A stretch of 36,845 nt of DNA. It comes from Flavobacterium sp. (lineage in GTDB: Bacteria > Bacteroidota > Bacteroidia > Flavobacteriales > Flavobacteriaceae). The notes below the pieces were generated by a model. The model saw nothing but the letters and a program-made list of their open reading frames with translations. It did no database searches and was not told where the DNA came from. Shown here one piece after another: positions 8,081-17,900 of this stretch; positions within the stretch are counted from its first letter, which is position 1; each line of letters starts with the position of its first letter. The DNA is taken from positions 1 through 36,845 of the forward strand of contig NZ_JANXUG010000050.1 of assembly GCF_025352015.1 (NCBI RefSeq), in the 5' to 3' direction. The translations under genes and the position numbers were made by a program.

Positions 8081-9385
8081 TTAGTTTTCGTTTTTCCAGT
8101 TTAATCGATCTTGTTGGTTGTATTGCCAAGGCGCACCATTATTTTCAATATTGGTCATCATTGCATTTAATGATTGTGGTGCCGCACTTTGTTCCATAAC
8201 CAAATATCTTCGCATGTCCATAATAATGGATAACGGACTTATATTTACAGGACATTCTTCAACACAAGCATTGCAGGAAGTACAAGCCCAGAGTTCTTCA
8301 GGAGTGATGTAGTCATTTAATAATGCTTTATTATCAGGAACAAAACTTTTATTGGTGTCAATATTTCGTCCTACTTCTTCAATTCTGTCACGGGTGTCCA
8401 TCATGATTTTACGCGGCGACAATTTTTTGCCGGTTATGTTTGCGGGACAAACAGAAGTACAACGACCACATTCGGTACAAGTGTATGCATTTAATAGCTG
8501 TACCCAATTCAAATCCTGCACATCAGAAGCTCCAAATTTACTTGGAGTGGCATTAACATCAACAGATTCTGCTGCATACGGATTGGCATTGGGATCCATC
8601 ATCAACTTTATTTCTTTGGTAACACTTTCTAAATTATCGAATTGTCCTTTTGGATTCAAATCAGCAAAAAATGTATTTGGAAAAGCCAAAAGAATATGTA
8701 AGTGTTTTGAATAATATAAATAATTTAAGAACATTAAAATCCCTATAATATGCAACCACCAGGCTATTCGTTCGATAGCCTCGACCTGAACAATATCCAA
8801 AGATTTAAACCACGGATTAATAAATTGTGATATGACATTTCCTGAATTCATCCCCTGAAAATGCAAATCTGTAGCATTCATTATGAGGAACAATGACATC
8901 AAAACAATTTCGAAGTACAAAATTACATCAGCATCTTTTTTTGGTGCGCCTTTCAAATCAGGGCTTGCGAAACGTTTTAGTTTTACAACATTTCGTCGAA
9001 GCCAAAAAACAATCACCGCGACTAAAACTAAAACTGCCAAAATTTCAAAGGAACCAATGAGGAAACTATAAAATCCTCCGAGGAATGAAAATATTCTATG
9101 TGTTCCCAATAATCCGTCAATGATAATTTCAAGGACTTCAATGTTGATAATAACAAAGCCAACATAAACGATAACATGAAGAAATCCAGCGATTGGTTTT
9201 TTTACCATTTTGGACTGTCCAAGTGCTATTCTGAACATGTTTTTCCAGCGCGCGGATTGATTATCAGAGCGATTGACAGTATGACCCAAATTGATATTGC
9301 GTTGAAGTTTTTTTACATTTTTAACAAAAAAACTTATTCCCCCAAAAAGAATAATAGCAAACAGCATGTTTTGGATATACATCAT
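8081..9385 (-). CDS. Membrane-anchored 4Fe-4S dicluster protein (HdrE/HdrD- or NarI-like fusion)
   Basis: A 434-residue protein. The first about 230 residues contain about five or six membrane helices (from MLFAIILFGGISFFV onward), as in NarI-like membrane subunits that exchange electrons with quinone. A cytoplasmic ferredoxin-like domain follows with two typical clusters: CTECGRCTSVCP and CTSCNACVEECP (about residues 300-380). It is the membrane partner expected for the HdrB-like CCG protein downstream. The gene begins with two Met codons in tandem and stops shortly before the HAD-like gene. Heme ligation cannot be judged, although several His residues occur in the helices. Confidence 0.85.
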   Translation of the reverse strand: MMYIQNMLFAIILFGGISFFVKNVKKLQRNINLGHTVNRSDNQSARWKNMFRIALGQSKMVKKPIAGFLHVIVYVGFVIINIEVLEIIIDGLLGTHRIFSFLGGFYSFLIGSFEILAVLVLVAVIVFWLRRNVVKLKRFASPDLKGAPKKDADVILYFEIVLMSLFLIMNATDLHFQGMNSGNVISQFINPWFKSLDIVQVEAIERIAWWLHIIGILMFLNYLYYSKHLHILLAFPNTFFADLNPKGQFDNLESVTKEIKLMMDPNANPYAAESVDVNATPSKFGASDVQDLNWVQLLNAYTCTECGRCTSVCPANITGKKLSPRKIMMDTRDRIEEVGRNIDTNKSFVPDNKALLNDYITPEELWACTSCNACVEECPVNISPLSIIMDMRRYLVMEQSAAPQSLNAMMTNIENNGAPWQYNQQDRLNWKNEN

Positions 9386-9395
9386 GGCTATAGTT

Positions 9396-10352
9396 TTACT
9401 TTTTTATAGTATCGTTTACAGGTGATTTATAAGGTTTGTTTTTCTTTCCAAACAGCGAAACATTTACATAACGAGTTGGATTTAAACGTAAATCTTGAAG
9501 CAACAATTCTAGCTCTTTTGATGATTTGGTGAAATTATTATACAGCGTTTCGTCTTTTGTTAATTTGCCCAAAGTTCCTTTTCCTGATTGAACATCTGAT
9601 ATTATTTTATCAACACTTGCTAATGTTTTTTCTAAATTTTTAACAGTTTTTCCAATGTTAATTTTTGCTAAAGAATCAGAAATCTTGGCGAAATTAGCAG
9701 CTGTTTTATCAAAGTTAGTAACGGTAGAGCTGATTTTACCTTTATTGTCGACCAACATTTCATTAACATTTTTTGAAGCTACTTTAAATTCATTGAGAGT
9801 AATATCTAAATTGGCAATGCTATTTTTTATATTTTCTTTGGTTTTCACATCCAAAACAGAATTAACATTCTTTAATAACAAATCCGCAGAAACTACCATT
9901 TTCTCGACTTTTTCTTGGAGTGGTGTTAAACGTTGCGCTACTAAAGTGGTCAACCCAGGCTTGACATCTCCTCGTAGCATAGCCCCGGATTCAGCAATAG
10001 TTGTATCATCAAAATTAGGATTAATCATAATTTGCTTTCCGCCAATTAATCCAGGCTCATAAATAGATGCTATACTGGATTTTGAAAAAGGAAAATCTGA
10101 TTTTATTTGGAGTTCAACCCGAATTATTCCTGAATTATTTAGAAATTCTATTTTGTGGACTTTACCGACGATTAATCCATTGATGGTTACTGGCGCGGCT
10201 TTCAACAAACCTTCTACATTATCATACTGAACATAAAAAGTTTTGTAATTGGTTAGTAAGTCTCTTCCTTTTAGGTAACTATAACCCCAAATAAACAGTA
10301 AAATAGAGGCTATAACTAATATTGCGGTCTTAATTTCTCTAGTAATTTTCAA
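9396..10352 (-). CDS. MCE family (MlaD-like) lipid-transfer protein
   Basis: A 318-residue protein with an N-terminal membrane anchor (ILVIASILLFIWGYSYL) and one MCE domain (about residues 36-120: FYVQYDNVEGLLKAAPVTINGL, VGKVHKIEF). A long helical tail rich in Lys, Asn and Val may form the coiled tunnel seen in MCE proteins. The family shuttles phospholipids between the inner and outer membranes. The start codon is TTG (MKITREIK); no in-frame ATG exists nearby. It lies downstream of the amidase with a 51-bp gap that holds its own promoter-like box. No MlaE or MlaF partner is in the window. Confidence 0.88.
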   Translation of the reverse strand: MKITREIKTAILVIASILLFIWGYSYLKGRDLLTNYKTFYVQYDNVEGLLKAAPVTINGLIVGKVHKIEFLNNSGIIRVELQIKSDFPFSKSSIASIYEPGLIGGKQIMINPNFDDTTIAESGAMLRGDVKPGLTTLVAQRLTPLQEKVEKMVVSADLLLKNVNSVLDVKTKENIKNSIANLDITLNEFKVASKNVNEMLVDNKGKISSTVTNFDKTAANFAKISDSLAKINIGKTVKNLEKTLASVDKIISDVQSGKGTLGKLTKDETLYNNFTKSSKELELLLQDLRLNPTRYVNVSLFGKKNKPYKSPVNDTIKK

Positions 10353-10369
10353 TGCTGATATTTTTTTTG

Positions 10370-10377
10370 CAAAGTTA
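10370..10377 (-). promoter_or_regulatory. -7 promoter element of the MCE gene
   Basis: TAACTTTG on the minus strand matches TAnnTTTG exactly, 17 bases before the TTG start. It supports separate transcription of the MCE gene and the use of that start. Confidence 0.45.
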
Positions 10378-10403
10378 AAATAAAATCTTGTAACTCCTTG
10401 TTA

Positions 10404-11588
10404 TTATTGTTTTAATGCATCTTGAACAGAAACTTTTTTGCCGTTTTTGAAAGCAATTATAAAAGCAGAATTGTAGCCTTTTGATTTAGCTTCTACAAGT
10501 AAGCGTTTGGCTTGATCATAATTAGTGGTTTCACCGTACATGTATTTGTATAAATTACCTTCAGAAATAATTGAAATAGTATTTAAACCATTAAAATTAC
10601 TGGGAACAAGTTCTAATTTCTTTCCACTTGCTGAAAGTTGTACTTTGAACGAAGCTTCAACAGAAGACACAACTTCTTTTTTTACTTCTGGTTTTGTTTC
10701 TGGTTTTGCTTCTGGTTTTTTGATTACGGTAGGCGTTTTTACTAAAGGTTTTTTTATGGCCGAATCGATAACTTTTGCAGGCACTACTTTTTGAGAAGGT
10801 TTAATTATCGCATCGCTATCACTCGCACCAAAATATTCTTTTTTGTAACTTATAATTGCATTGGCAATAGATTCAGCAATTTCTTGTTGTCCGTCTTCCG
10901 AATCTAATTTTGATCCTTCTGTTTGATTTGAGATAAAACCCATTTCTATCAAGATTCTTGGCATGTAGGCTTTGTGCAAAACCATGTAAGGCGCTTGCTT
11001 TACTCCACGGCTTTTTTTGCCAACTTTCATAAATTGTTCTTGAACTTTTCCTGCCAATGCAATGCTGTTGTTAAGATATTCTTCACCCATCATTGTGAGA
11101 CCAATCATTGATTCTGGTGATTTTGGGTCAAATCCTTCGTATTTTTGTTTGTAATCTTTCTCTAAAGTAATTACGGAGTTTTCTCTTTTTGCCGCCTCAA
11201 GGTTGGATGCGTTTTTGGATAAACCCATTACATAAGTTTCACAACCATCTGCGGCATTATTTGGATTCGCATTACAATGTATGGAGACAAAAATATTGGC
11301 ATCAGCACGGTTCGCAATATTAGCGCGCTCAACCAAATCTATAAACTGATCTGTTTTACGAGTGTAAAAAACATCAATACTTGCGTTTTTTTCCAATAAT
11401 TTACCCACTTTTAGCACTACTGCCAAAGCAATATTTTTTTCAATGTGACCATGATATACAGCACCATAATCGTGATCTCCATGTCCAGCATCAAGGGTAA
11501 CTTTAAATTTGGCCTGACCAAAAATAGAATTTGAAGCTAAAAAAAATATAGCTGTGCAAAAATAGGTGCAGTATTTGGTGTTATTCAT
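10404..11588 (-). CDS. Secreted N-acetylmuramoyl-L-alanine amidase (AmiC type) with SPOR-like C-terminus
   Basis: A 394-residue protein that cleaves the amide bond between muramic acid and the stem peptide of peptidoglycan in the periplasm. It has a signal peptide (residues 1-24, ending IFGQ) and an Amidase_3 zinc domain with His36 (DAGHGD), Glu50 (IEKN), His104 (SIHCNA) and catalytic Glu215 (LIEMGF). A Pro/Lys-rich linker (about residues 262-312, repeated KPE-type units) leads to a C-terminal SPOR-like module (about 313-394: FKVQLSASGKKL, YDQAKRLL, GYNSAFIIAF), which would target it to the septum. It diverges from lptD across a 75-bp gap and precedes the MCE gene. Confidence 0.9.
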   Translation of the reverse strand: MNNTKYCTYFCTAIFFLASNSIFGQAKFKVTLDAGHGDHDYGAVYHGHIEKNIALAVVLKVGKLLEKNASIDVFYTRKTDQFIDLVERANIANRADANIFVSIHCNANPNNAADGCETYVMGLSKNASNLEAAKRENSVITLEKDYKQKYEGFDPKSPESMIGLTMMGEEYLNNSIALAGKVQEQFMKVGKKSRGVKQAPYMVLHKAYMPRILIEMGFISNQTEGSKLDSEDGQQEIAESIANAIISYKKEYFGASDSDAIIKPSQKVVPAKVIDSAIKKPLVKTPTVIKKPEAKPETKPEVKKEVVSSVEASFKVQLSASGKKLELVPSNFNGLNTISIISEGNLYKYMYGETTNYDQAKRLLVEAKSKGYNSAFIIAFKNGKKVSVQDALKQ

Positions 11589-11645
11589 AAGAATATAAAA
11601 AGTTAATTTTAATTAAAACCGAAAGGTTATAAAACCATATTTCCT

Positions 11646-11653
11646 TATTTTTG
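11646..11653 (+). promoter_or_regulatory. -7 promoter element of lptD
   Basis: TATTTTTG matches TAnnTTTG exactly. It would place the transcript start near 11658, only a few bases before the first TTG at 11664, so the TTG at 11724 is the likelier translation start. Confidence 0.45.
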
Positions 11654-11663
11654 ACCGAAAATA

Positions 11664-14393
11664 TTGTTTAAGTTTGTCACGTCAAAAATCAATCCATATT
11701 TCTACAAAAATAGCATTAAACCGTTGCAAAGAAACTTATTTTATATCGTTTTTTTAACAATTTTCCTAACATTAGGAAGGCAAAAAGCATATTCACAAGA
11801 ATTATCCAAGAAAAAGAAATCTTTTGCTCCTAAAAATCAAATAGATACACCCAAAAAAGCAATCGAAAGCAGTCCTAAAGCCACTGACACTATCAAACTC
11901 GATAGCATCAAAAAGAAAAAACCCATCCTAGAAGGAAAGGTTAAATACAAAGCGCTAAAATCTGCTAAAATTGACCAAAAGAAAAAGTTGGTTACTTTGT
12001 ATGACAAAGCCGAATTATATTACCAAGATATTGAATTAAAATCGGGGATTATTGTTTTTGATTACCAAAAAAATGAAGTTTATGCAGGTAGAATTAAAGA
12101 TTCAACGGGAGCGTTTACCCAACGACCTGTTTTTAAACAAGGTACAAATGTTATAGAACCTGATTCTATTCGATTTAATTATAAAACAAAAAAAGCATTA
12201 GTTTGGAATTCAAGAACAGACCAAGGCGAATTTAAAGTAAAAGCTCAAGTTACTAAAAAAGAAAACGATTCGGTTTACTTCATGAAAAGTGCTCGGTTTA
12301 CCACTGCCAAAGACATCGATGATCCCGAATATTATTTTCAAACCAGCAAAGTAAAACTTGTTCCTGGTAAAAAAATTGTAGTTGGTTTCACCAATATGGT
12401 CATTGCCGACGTACCTACTCCCATATCGTTGCCATTTGCATTTTTTCCAATGACCGAAAAAAGTCGTTCGGGTTTAATCATACCTTCTTACAATGACAGT
12501 AATACTCGAGGATTTTCATTGCAAAATGGAGGATATTATTTTGCATTAAGCGATAATTATGATTTGGCTATTTTAGGAGATTATTACACCAACGGAAGTT
12601 ATGCCATGCGTTTTCAATCTTCCTATGCAAAAAAATATAAGTTTTTAGGAAACGTGAATATCCGATTTGAAAATCTAATCAATAGCGAAAGAGGTTATCC
12701 TGATTATTCGGTAACCAATATTTACAACATTCAGTGGACGCACTCTAAAGATGCAAAATCTAACCCAAATTCTCGATTTTCGGCTTCGGTAAACTTGGGA
12801 AGTAGCAAATATTTTGTGAATTCTCTCAATCAAAGTAACGTGGGTTCAAGATTAAATAATTCCTTAAGTTCCTCTATTTCATATTCAAAAACGTTTAATA
12901 CAATTCCACAAGTCAATTTATCATTGACGGCAACGCATTCTCAAAATACCAATACCCAAGAAATTAACATGACCTTACCGACCTTTCAGTTAAGTGTCGA
13001 CAGAATGTATCCCTTTGCTCCAAAAAATGGCGTCAAAAAAGGTTTTTTTAAGAATATCAATTTGCAGTACAATGTAAGAGGCGAAAACCGGATTGTAACG
13101 AACGATGCATTTTTCTTCAAATCACAAATGTTTAATGATGCTAAAGTAGGTTTTCAACACAGTATTCCCTTGAGCACAAATTTTAAAGTGTTCAAATATT
13201 TTAGCGCTACAACCTCATTGAATTATAACGAGGTGTGGTATTTAAAAACTATACGAAAACAGTATGATCCTATCCTAAATAAAGAAGCTGTGGTAGATGT
13301 AAAAGGTTTTGATGCTTTTAGAACCTACTCATTCTCTGCAGGATTAGGAACCACAATTTATGGAACTTTTAAATTTGGTGAAAACAAAAAAATTCAGGCC
13401 ATACGTCATGTAATACGACCAAACGTTTCGTATAGTTATACGCCCAGTTTTTCAAAATATTATGACACGTATGATTCTGACGGAAGCGGCACTATGATTA
13501 AGGATTATACCCGATTTGAAGGTGGAATGTTTGGTTCACCAGGAAAAAATATGTCAAACAATGTGGGATTCAATTTGAGTAATACTTTTGAGGCCAAAGT
13601 AACCGACAAAGATTCGACTAAAACAGAACCAAAGAAAGTAATGTTGTTAAACAATTTAAACTTTTCAACAAGTTATGATATTACTGCCGATTCGTTGAAA
13701 TGGTCACCAATGCGAGTGAGTGGCGGAACACAATTACTGAAACAAAAAATGAATATTAACTTTGCAGCAACCTTGGATCCTTATGCTGTAAACAATGCTG
13801 GAAAAAAAATTAATACTTGGAACATAGACAATGGCGGCAGTTTGTTTAGAATGACAAGTGCCAATATGACTTTGAGCTACATTTTTTCGAGCAGGGATGG
13901 GCAAAATTCTGAAAAGAAAAACACACAAGGCAAGCAAAATGGCGGACGCGAAGACGATTTATTTGGTAATAATACTGACTTGAGCGATAGAAGAAAAAGT
14001 CAGTTTAAAGACGATGATAAAAATAAAGGCGATACACCGTCAGAATTTTTTAAATACAAATTGCCGTGGGATATGAACTTTGCCTACTCGTTAACGTATT
14101 CTAACAATAGTCGAGAGAAAAAAATAACCGGAAACTCAATAATGGTTTCTATGAATACCGATTTAACACCCAAATGGAAAGTCGGTGTTTCCACTGGCTA
14201 TGATTTAGTATTAAAAGGGGTTACCTTTACACAGCTCCGTTTTGAAAGAGATTTATTAAGTTGGCGCATGGATTTTAACTGGGTTCCCTTCGGTCCAAAT
14301 CCCTACTGGGGATTCTTTATTGGAATAAAAGCCGGAGTATTGAGCGACATTAAATATGATAAGCGAAATCAGGCGGATAGTATTATTAGATAA
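11664..14393 (+). CDS. lptD: LptD-like lipopolysaccharide assembly outer-membrane protein
   Basis: The 909-codon frame begins at TTG 11664. A second TTG at 11724 gives an 889-residue form starting at a normal signal peptide (LFYIVFLTIFLTLGRQKAYSQ). I favour 11724 because a promoter element sits directly before 11664. There is no ATG near either position. After a Lys/Pro-rich stretch, residues about 90-260 form the periplasmic OstA/LptA-like jellyroll (LEGKVKYKALKSAKID, AELYYQD, SIRFNYKTKKALVW). The rest is a large barrel with the family signature PFAFFPMTEKSRSGLIIPSY and a C-terminal WVPFGPNPYWGFFIGIKAG. A hydrophilic loop of about 60 residues interrupts the late barrel. It delivers LPS to the cell surface with LptE and LptA. 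I see no cysteine in the whole protein. Confidence 0.88.
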   Translation: MFKFVTSKINPYFYKNSIKPLQRNLFYIVFLTIFLTLGRQKAYSQELSKKKKSFAPKNQIDTPKKAIESSPKATDTIKLDSIKKKKPILEGKVKYKALKSAKIDQKKKLVTLYDKAELYYQDIELKSGIIVFDYQKNEVYAGRIKDSTGAFTQRPVFKQGTNVIEPDSIRFNYKTKKALVWNSRTDQGEFKVKAQVTKKENDSVYFMKSARFTTAKDIDDPEYYFQTSKVKLVPGKKIVVGFTNMVIADVPTPISLPFAFFPMTEKSRSGLIIPSYNDSNTRGFSLQNGGYYFALSDNYDLAILGDYYTNGSYAMRFQSSYAKKYKFLGNVNIRFENLINSERGYPDYSVTNIYNIQWTHSKDAKSNPNSRFSASVNLGSSKYFVNSLNQSNVGSRLNNSLSSSISYSKTFNTIPQVNLSLTATHSQNTNTQEINMTLPTFQLSVDRMYPFAPKNGVKKGFFKNINLQYNVRGENRIVTNDAFFFKSQMFNDAKVGFQHSIPLSTNFKVFKYFSATTSLNYNEVWYLKTIRKQYDPILNKEAVVDVKGFDAFRTYSFSAGLGTTIYGTFKFGENKKIQAIRHVIRPNVSYSYTPSFSKYYDTYDSDGSGTMIKDYTRFEGGMFGSPGKNMSNNVGFNLSNTFEAKVTDKDSTKTEPKKVMLLNNLNFSTSYDITADSLKWSPMRVSGGTQLLKQKMNINFAATLDPYAVNNAGKKINTWNIDNGGSLFRMTSANMTLSYIFSSRDGQNSEKKNTQGKQNGGREDDLFGNNTDLSDRRKSQFKDDDKNKGDTPSEFFKYKLPWDMNFAYSLTYSNNSREKKITGNSIMVSMNTDLTPKWKVGVSTGYDLVLKGVTFTQLRFERDLLSWRMDFNWVPFGPNPYWGFFIGIKAGVLSDIKYDKRNQADSIIR

Positions 14394-14428
14394 AGTCCGT
14401 CGTATAAACACTTAAATTCTCTTTACAT

Positions 14429-14450
14429 TATTTCATAAAACGATGAAATA
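14429..14450. repeat. Perfect hairpin between lptD and ridA
   Basis: TATTTCAT (14429-14436) and ATGAAATA (14443-14450) pair perfectly around a 6-base loop. There is no clear T-run, so it may be an mRNA processing or stabilising hairpin rather than a terminator. An ATG that would extend ridA lies inside it. Confidence 0.4.
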
Positions 14451-14475
14451 TTTCAGTACTATAAATGGACACAAA

Positions 14476-14856
14476 ATGAAAAAAATAATTTTTACCGATA
14501 AAGCCCCAGCACCAATTGGACCTTACAGTCAAGCAGTTTTAGTTGGAAATACCTTGTACACTTCGGGTCAAATTGCATTAAACCCTGTAACTATGGAATT
14601 GGTTCTTGATACTATTGAAAACGAGACCAAGCAAGTAATGGAAAACATGAAAACCGTTTTAGCGGCTGCTAATATGACTTTTGATAACGTTGCTAAAACC
14701 AGCATTTTTATAATGAATATGTGCGATTTTGCTCGTATAAATACGATTTATTCGCAGTATTTTGATGAGAAAACGGCACCAGCACGCGAAACGGTGCAAG
14801 TTGCTGGTTTACCCAAAGGCGTAAATATCGAGATTTCGATGGTCGCAGTTTTGTAA
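14476..14856 (+). CDS. ridA: RidA family reactive imine/enamine deaminase
   Basis: Hydrolyses reactive enamines and imines, such as 2-aminoacrylate made by PLP enzymes, to keto acids in the cytoplasm. With the start at 14476 it is 126 residues, the normal family length; the ATG 33 bases upstream would add an unneeded MKYFSTINGHK. Signatures are the N-terminal APAPIGPYSQAV, TSGQIALNP and the C-terminal APARETVQVAGLPKGVNIEI. The catalytic Arg104 and Glu119 are present. It follows lptD by about 80 bp containing a hairpin and may be read through from lptD. The next gene is convergent. Confidence 0.93.
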   Translation: MKKIIFTDKAPAPIGPYSQAVLVGNTLYTSGQIALNPVTMELVLDTIENETKQVMENMKTVLAAANMTFDNVAKTSIFIMNMCDFARINTIYSQYFDEKTAPARETVQVAGLPKGVNIEISMVAVL

Positions 14857-14950
14857 TATACACTAAACTTTTACTTGTTTTATAGTACGTTTTAAGAACT
14901 AATTTTTAGACATAGTTCAACGAAGTATATTAAATTTATAACTATCTAAT

Positions 14951-17900
14951 TTATTCCATGTGTTTGAAATGCTTTTCATTTTTATAAACTTGTGCTAATA
15001 AACTAGGCAAAACAACAAGCAATAAAGGCATGGCAATAAGAAACCCACCAATTACAGCAATAGCTAATGGTTGATGCAGTTCTGAACCGGTTCCTACCCC
15101 AATTGCTAATGGTAAAAGTGCAATGATAGCGCCCAAAGCAGTCATTAACTTGGGCCGCAATCGAGTTGAAATAGAATAAATTATTGACTGATTTACATTT
15201 CTTGTCAGTTTGAAAGTTTCTCTAAATTGAAGAAATGTAAAAATGGCGTTTTCGGCAATAATACCCACAATCATAATAATTCCTGTATAACTTCCAACAT
15301 TTAAAGGCGTTTTGGTCATAAAGAGCAATATATAACTTCCCGAAATTCCTAAAACAGAGATTAAAAGAATAACAAATGCAATTCTGAAATCTCTAAAGAG
15401 AAATAAAATTACACCAAAAACCAATAAGGATGAGGCAATTAAAATCAACAATAGTTCCTTGAAAGATTGTTGTTGATCCTTGTAAGCTCCAGCATATTCG
15501 ATGTAATATCCATTTGGCATATGAATATCCGCAGTAACTTTGGTCTGAATCTCATTCATTACACTTCCCAAATCTCGATTGTCCAATCTTCCCGTAATTA
15601 CACTCATCATTTGGAGGTTTTCGCGTTGAATTTCGGCAACACCTTTTTCAATAGTAATAGTAACTAAACTCGAAATGGCTACCGTTTTTCCATTTGGTAA
15701 AAATATTTTGAGTTGTTTAATATCTTCTAAACTTCGTTTTTGACCGTTTGCATAAATCAATCTAATAGGAGTTTGTTTTTCATTTTCAAGCAAACTTCCC
15801 ACTACATTGCCTTCTAGAGCAGTTTGCATTTGAAATTGCAAATCGGTTGGAGTAATGCCATATTGTGCCAACTGCGCATAATTTGGAACAATATTTATTG
15901 CTGGTCCCGCCAAAACAATTCCGTCAAAAACATCTGCCGTTCCTTTAACTTTTTTTACAATGCTGGTAACATCTTTAGCAATTTTTTGTAATTCAATTTG
16001 GTTGTTTCCATACACTTTTACTTCTATCGGTGAAACCGAACTCATTAAATCGCCGAGCATATCCATCATTACTTGTCCAAAATCTACGCGTAGCGCTGGT
16101 TGCGTAGCCTCTACTTTGGTACGAATTTCATCAATAACATCGTTACTGGTTTTGTTACGATTTTTTTTTAATTGAATAAGGTAATCTCCACGATTTGGTT
16201 CTGTGATAAAAAATCCCATTTGTGTACCTGTTCTGCGACTGTATGCATCAACTTCGGGAATTTTTATGATAATTTTTTCAACTTCGTTCAGCATTCTATC
16301 TGTTTCCTCAAGCGAAGTTCCTGGTGGACTTTGATAATCTAAAACAATACTTCCTTCATCCATTTCTGGTAAAAATCCTGTTTCTAAATTGGGCAAAATT
16401 ATCAAAATAGAAAGTACTAAAACAATGCAAAAAACAATACTAATTGTTGGTTTTCCAATAAAATACGCAACCCAATTTTGAGTTTTAACTTCGGGAATTT
16501 TGATTTCATTTTGAACTTCATTTGTAGCATTATCATTTTTAGATAATAACAAATAAACAACTGGAAGCAACAACCAAGTTACAAAAAAGGAGCACACTAA
16601 AGTGATAATCATCGTGTCGGTCAGTACTTTAAAATAAGAACCTGCTACGCCACTCATCAATACAAATGGGATAAAAATTACAATCGTGCTAATGGACGAA
16701 CCTACCATTGCTGGAAATAAATAGTGAATTGCTTTTTGTACTAGCGATACAGTGGGTTCATCTGGATGCTCTTCGTGTGTGCGATGAATTTGTTCAACAA
16801 CTACAATGGCGTCATCTATAATTAATCCTAAAGCAGCAGCAATAGCGCCTAAAGTCATAATATTGAAGGTGTTTCCTGTGAGGTATAAAACCATCAATGT
16901 TAATCCCAATGTTACCGGAATTATTATCAAAATTGTAGCACTAGCTTTAGCGGATTTCAAAAATAGAACAGCAACGATGATGGCTAATAATAATCCAATC
17001 AACAAACTATCGGTCACGCTTTTCACAGCATCGTTTACAAAAGTAGCTTGCTGATAATAGGGTGTAATTTTAATGCCGCTTGGGAGTATTTTTTTTAAAA
17101 CTGTGAGTTTAGAATTCATGGCATCCGTTAGCGCAATCAAGTTGGCATTGGGTTGTTTTATAACGGCTACCAAGATACTTTCCTTGCCATTGGCATTGAC
17201 TTTTATATATTCTTTGGCTTCTCTTATTTCAACGTTTGAAATATCTTTTAGTGTTACAATTCCTTTTCCGTTATTGCTTATGACGAGGTTTTCGAGTTCT
17301 TCTTTTTTATCGACTTGCGCATCAGTAATAGTTAAATACAAATAGCGATAATCAGATAAATAACCGTTGGATTTTATAAAATTAGTCTGGTTTAAAACTT
17401 GCGTGATGGCACTTGGAGAAATTCCTAACGCAGACATTTTATTAAAATCTAACGCCAACCAATATTCTTTTTCTTTTCCTCCGATGATGCGAATTTCCGA
17501 AACGCCTTCAATTTGCGAGAGAAAGGGTTTGATAGTAAAATTGGCCAATTTCTTGAGTTCAATTGCTGATTTTCCACTGCCTTCGATAGCATAACCAATA
17601 ACAGGAAGTATGGAGGGATTCATTTTTTCGACCGTAATTTGAACATTTGCGGGCAAATTATTTTGAATTTGACTAATTTGTTCTTCGATACGTGTTTTAC
17701 TCATATCAACATCTGCCTTCCAGTCCATAAAAGCTGAAATTTCGCAACTTCCTCTGCTGGTGGTACTGCGAACGGTTTTTAAATCTTGTACTTTTTTGAT
17801 GGCATTTTCAAGCGGTTTGGTTACCGTAATCATCATTTTGTTAATGGGTTGCTGACCTGCATCGGCAATGATTTTTATTTTTGGAAATGTAATTTCGGGG

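Noticed and set aside
14443..14475. Longer RidA starting at 14443
   Set aside because: The extra 11 residues are not found in the family and the ATG lies within a hairpin; the start at 14476 gives the normal 126 residues.
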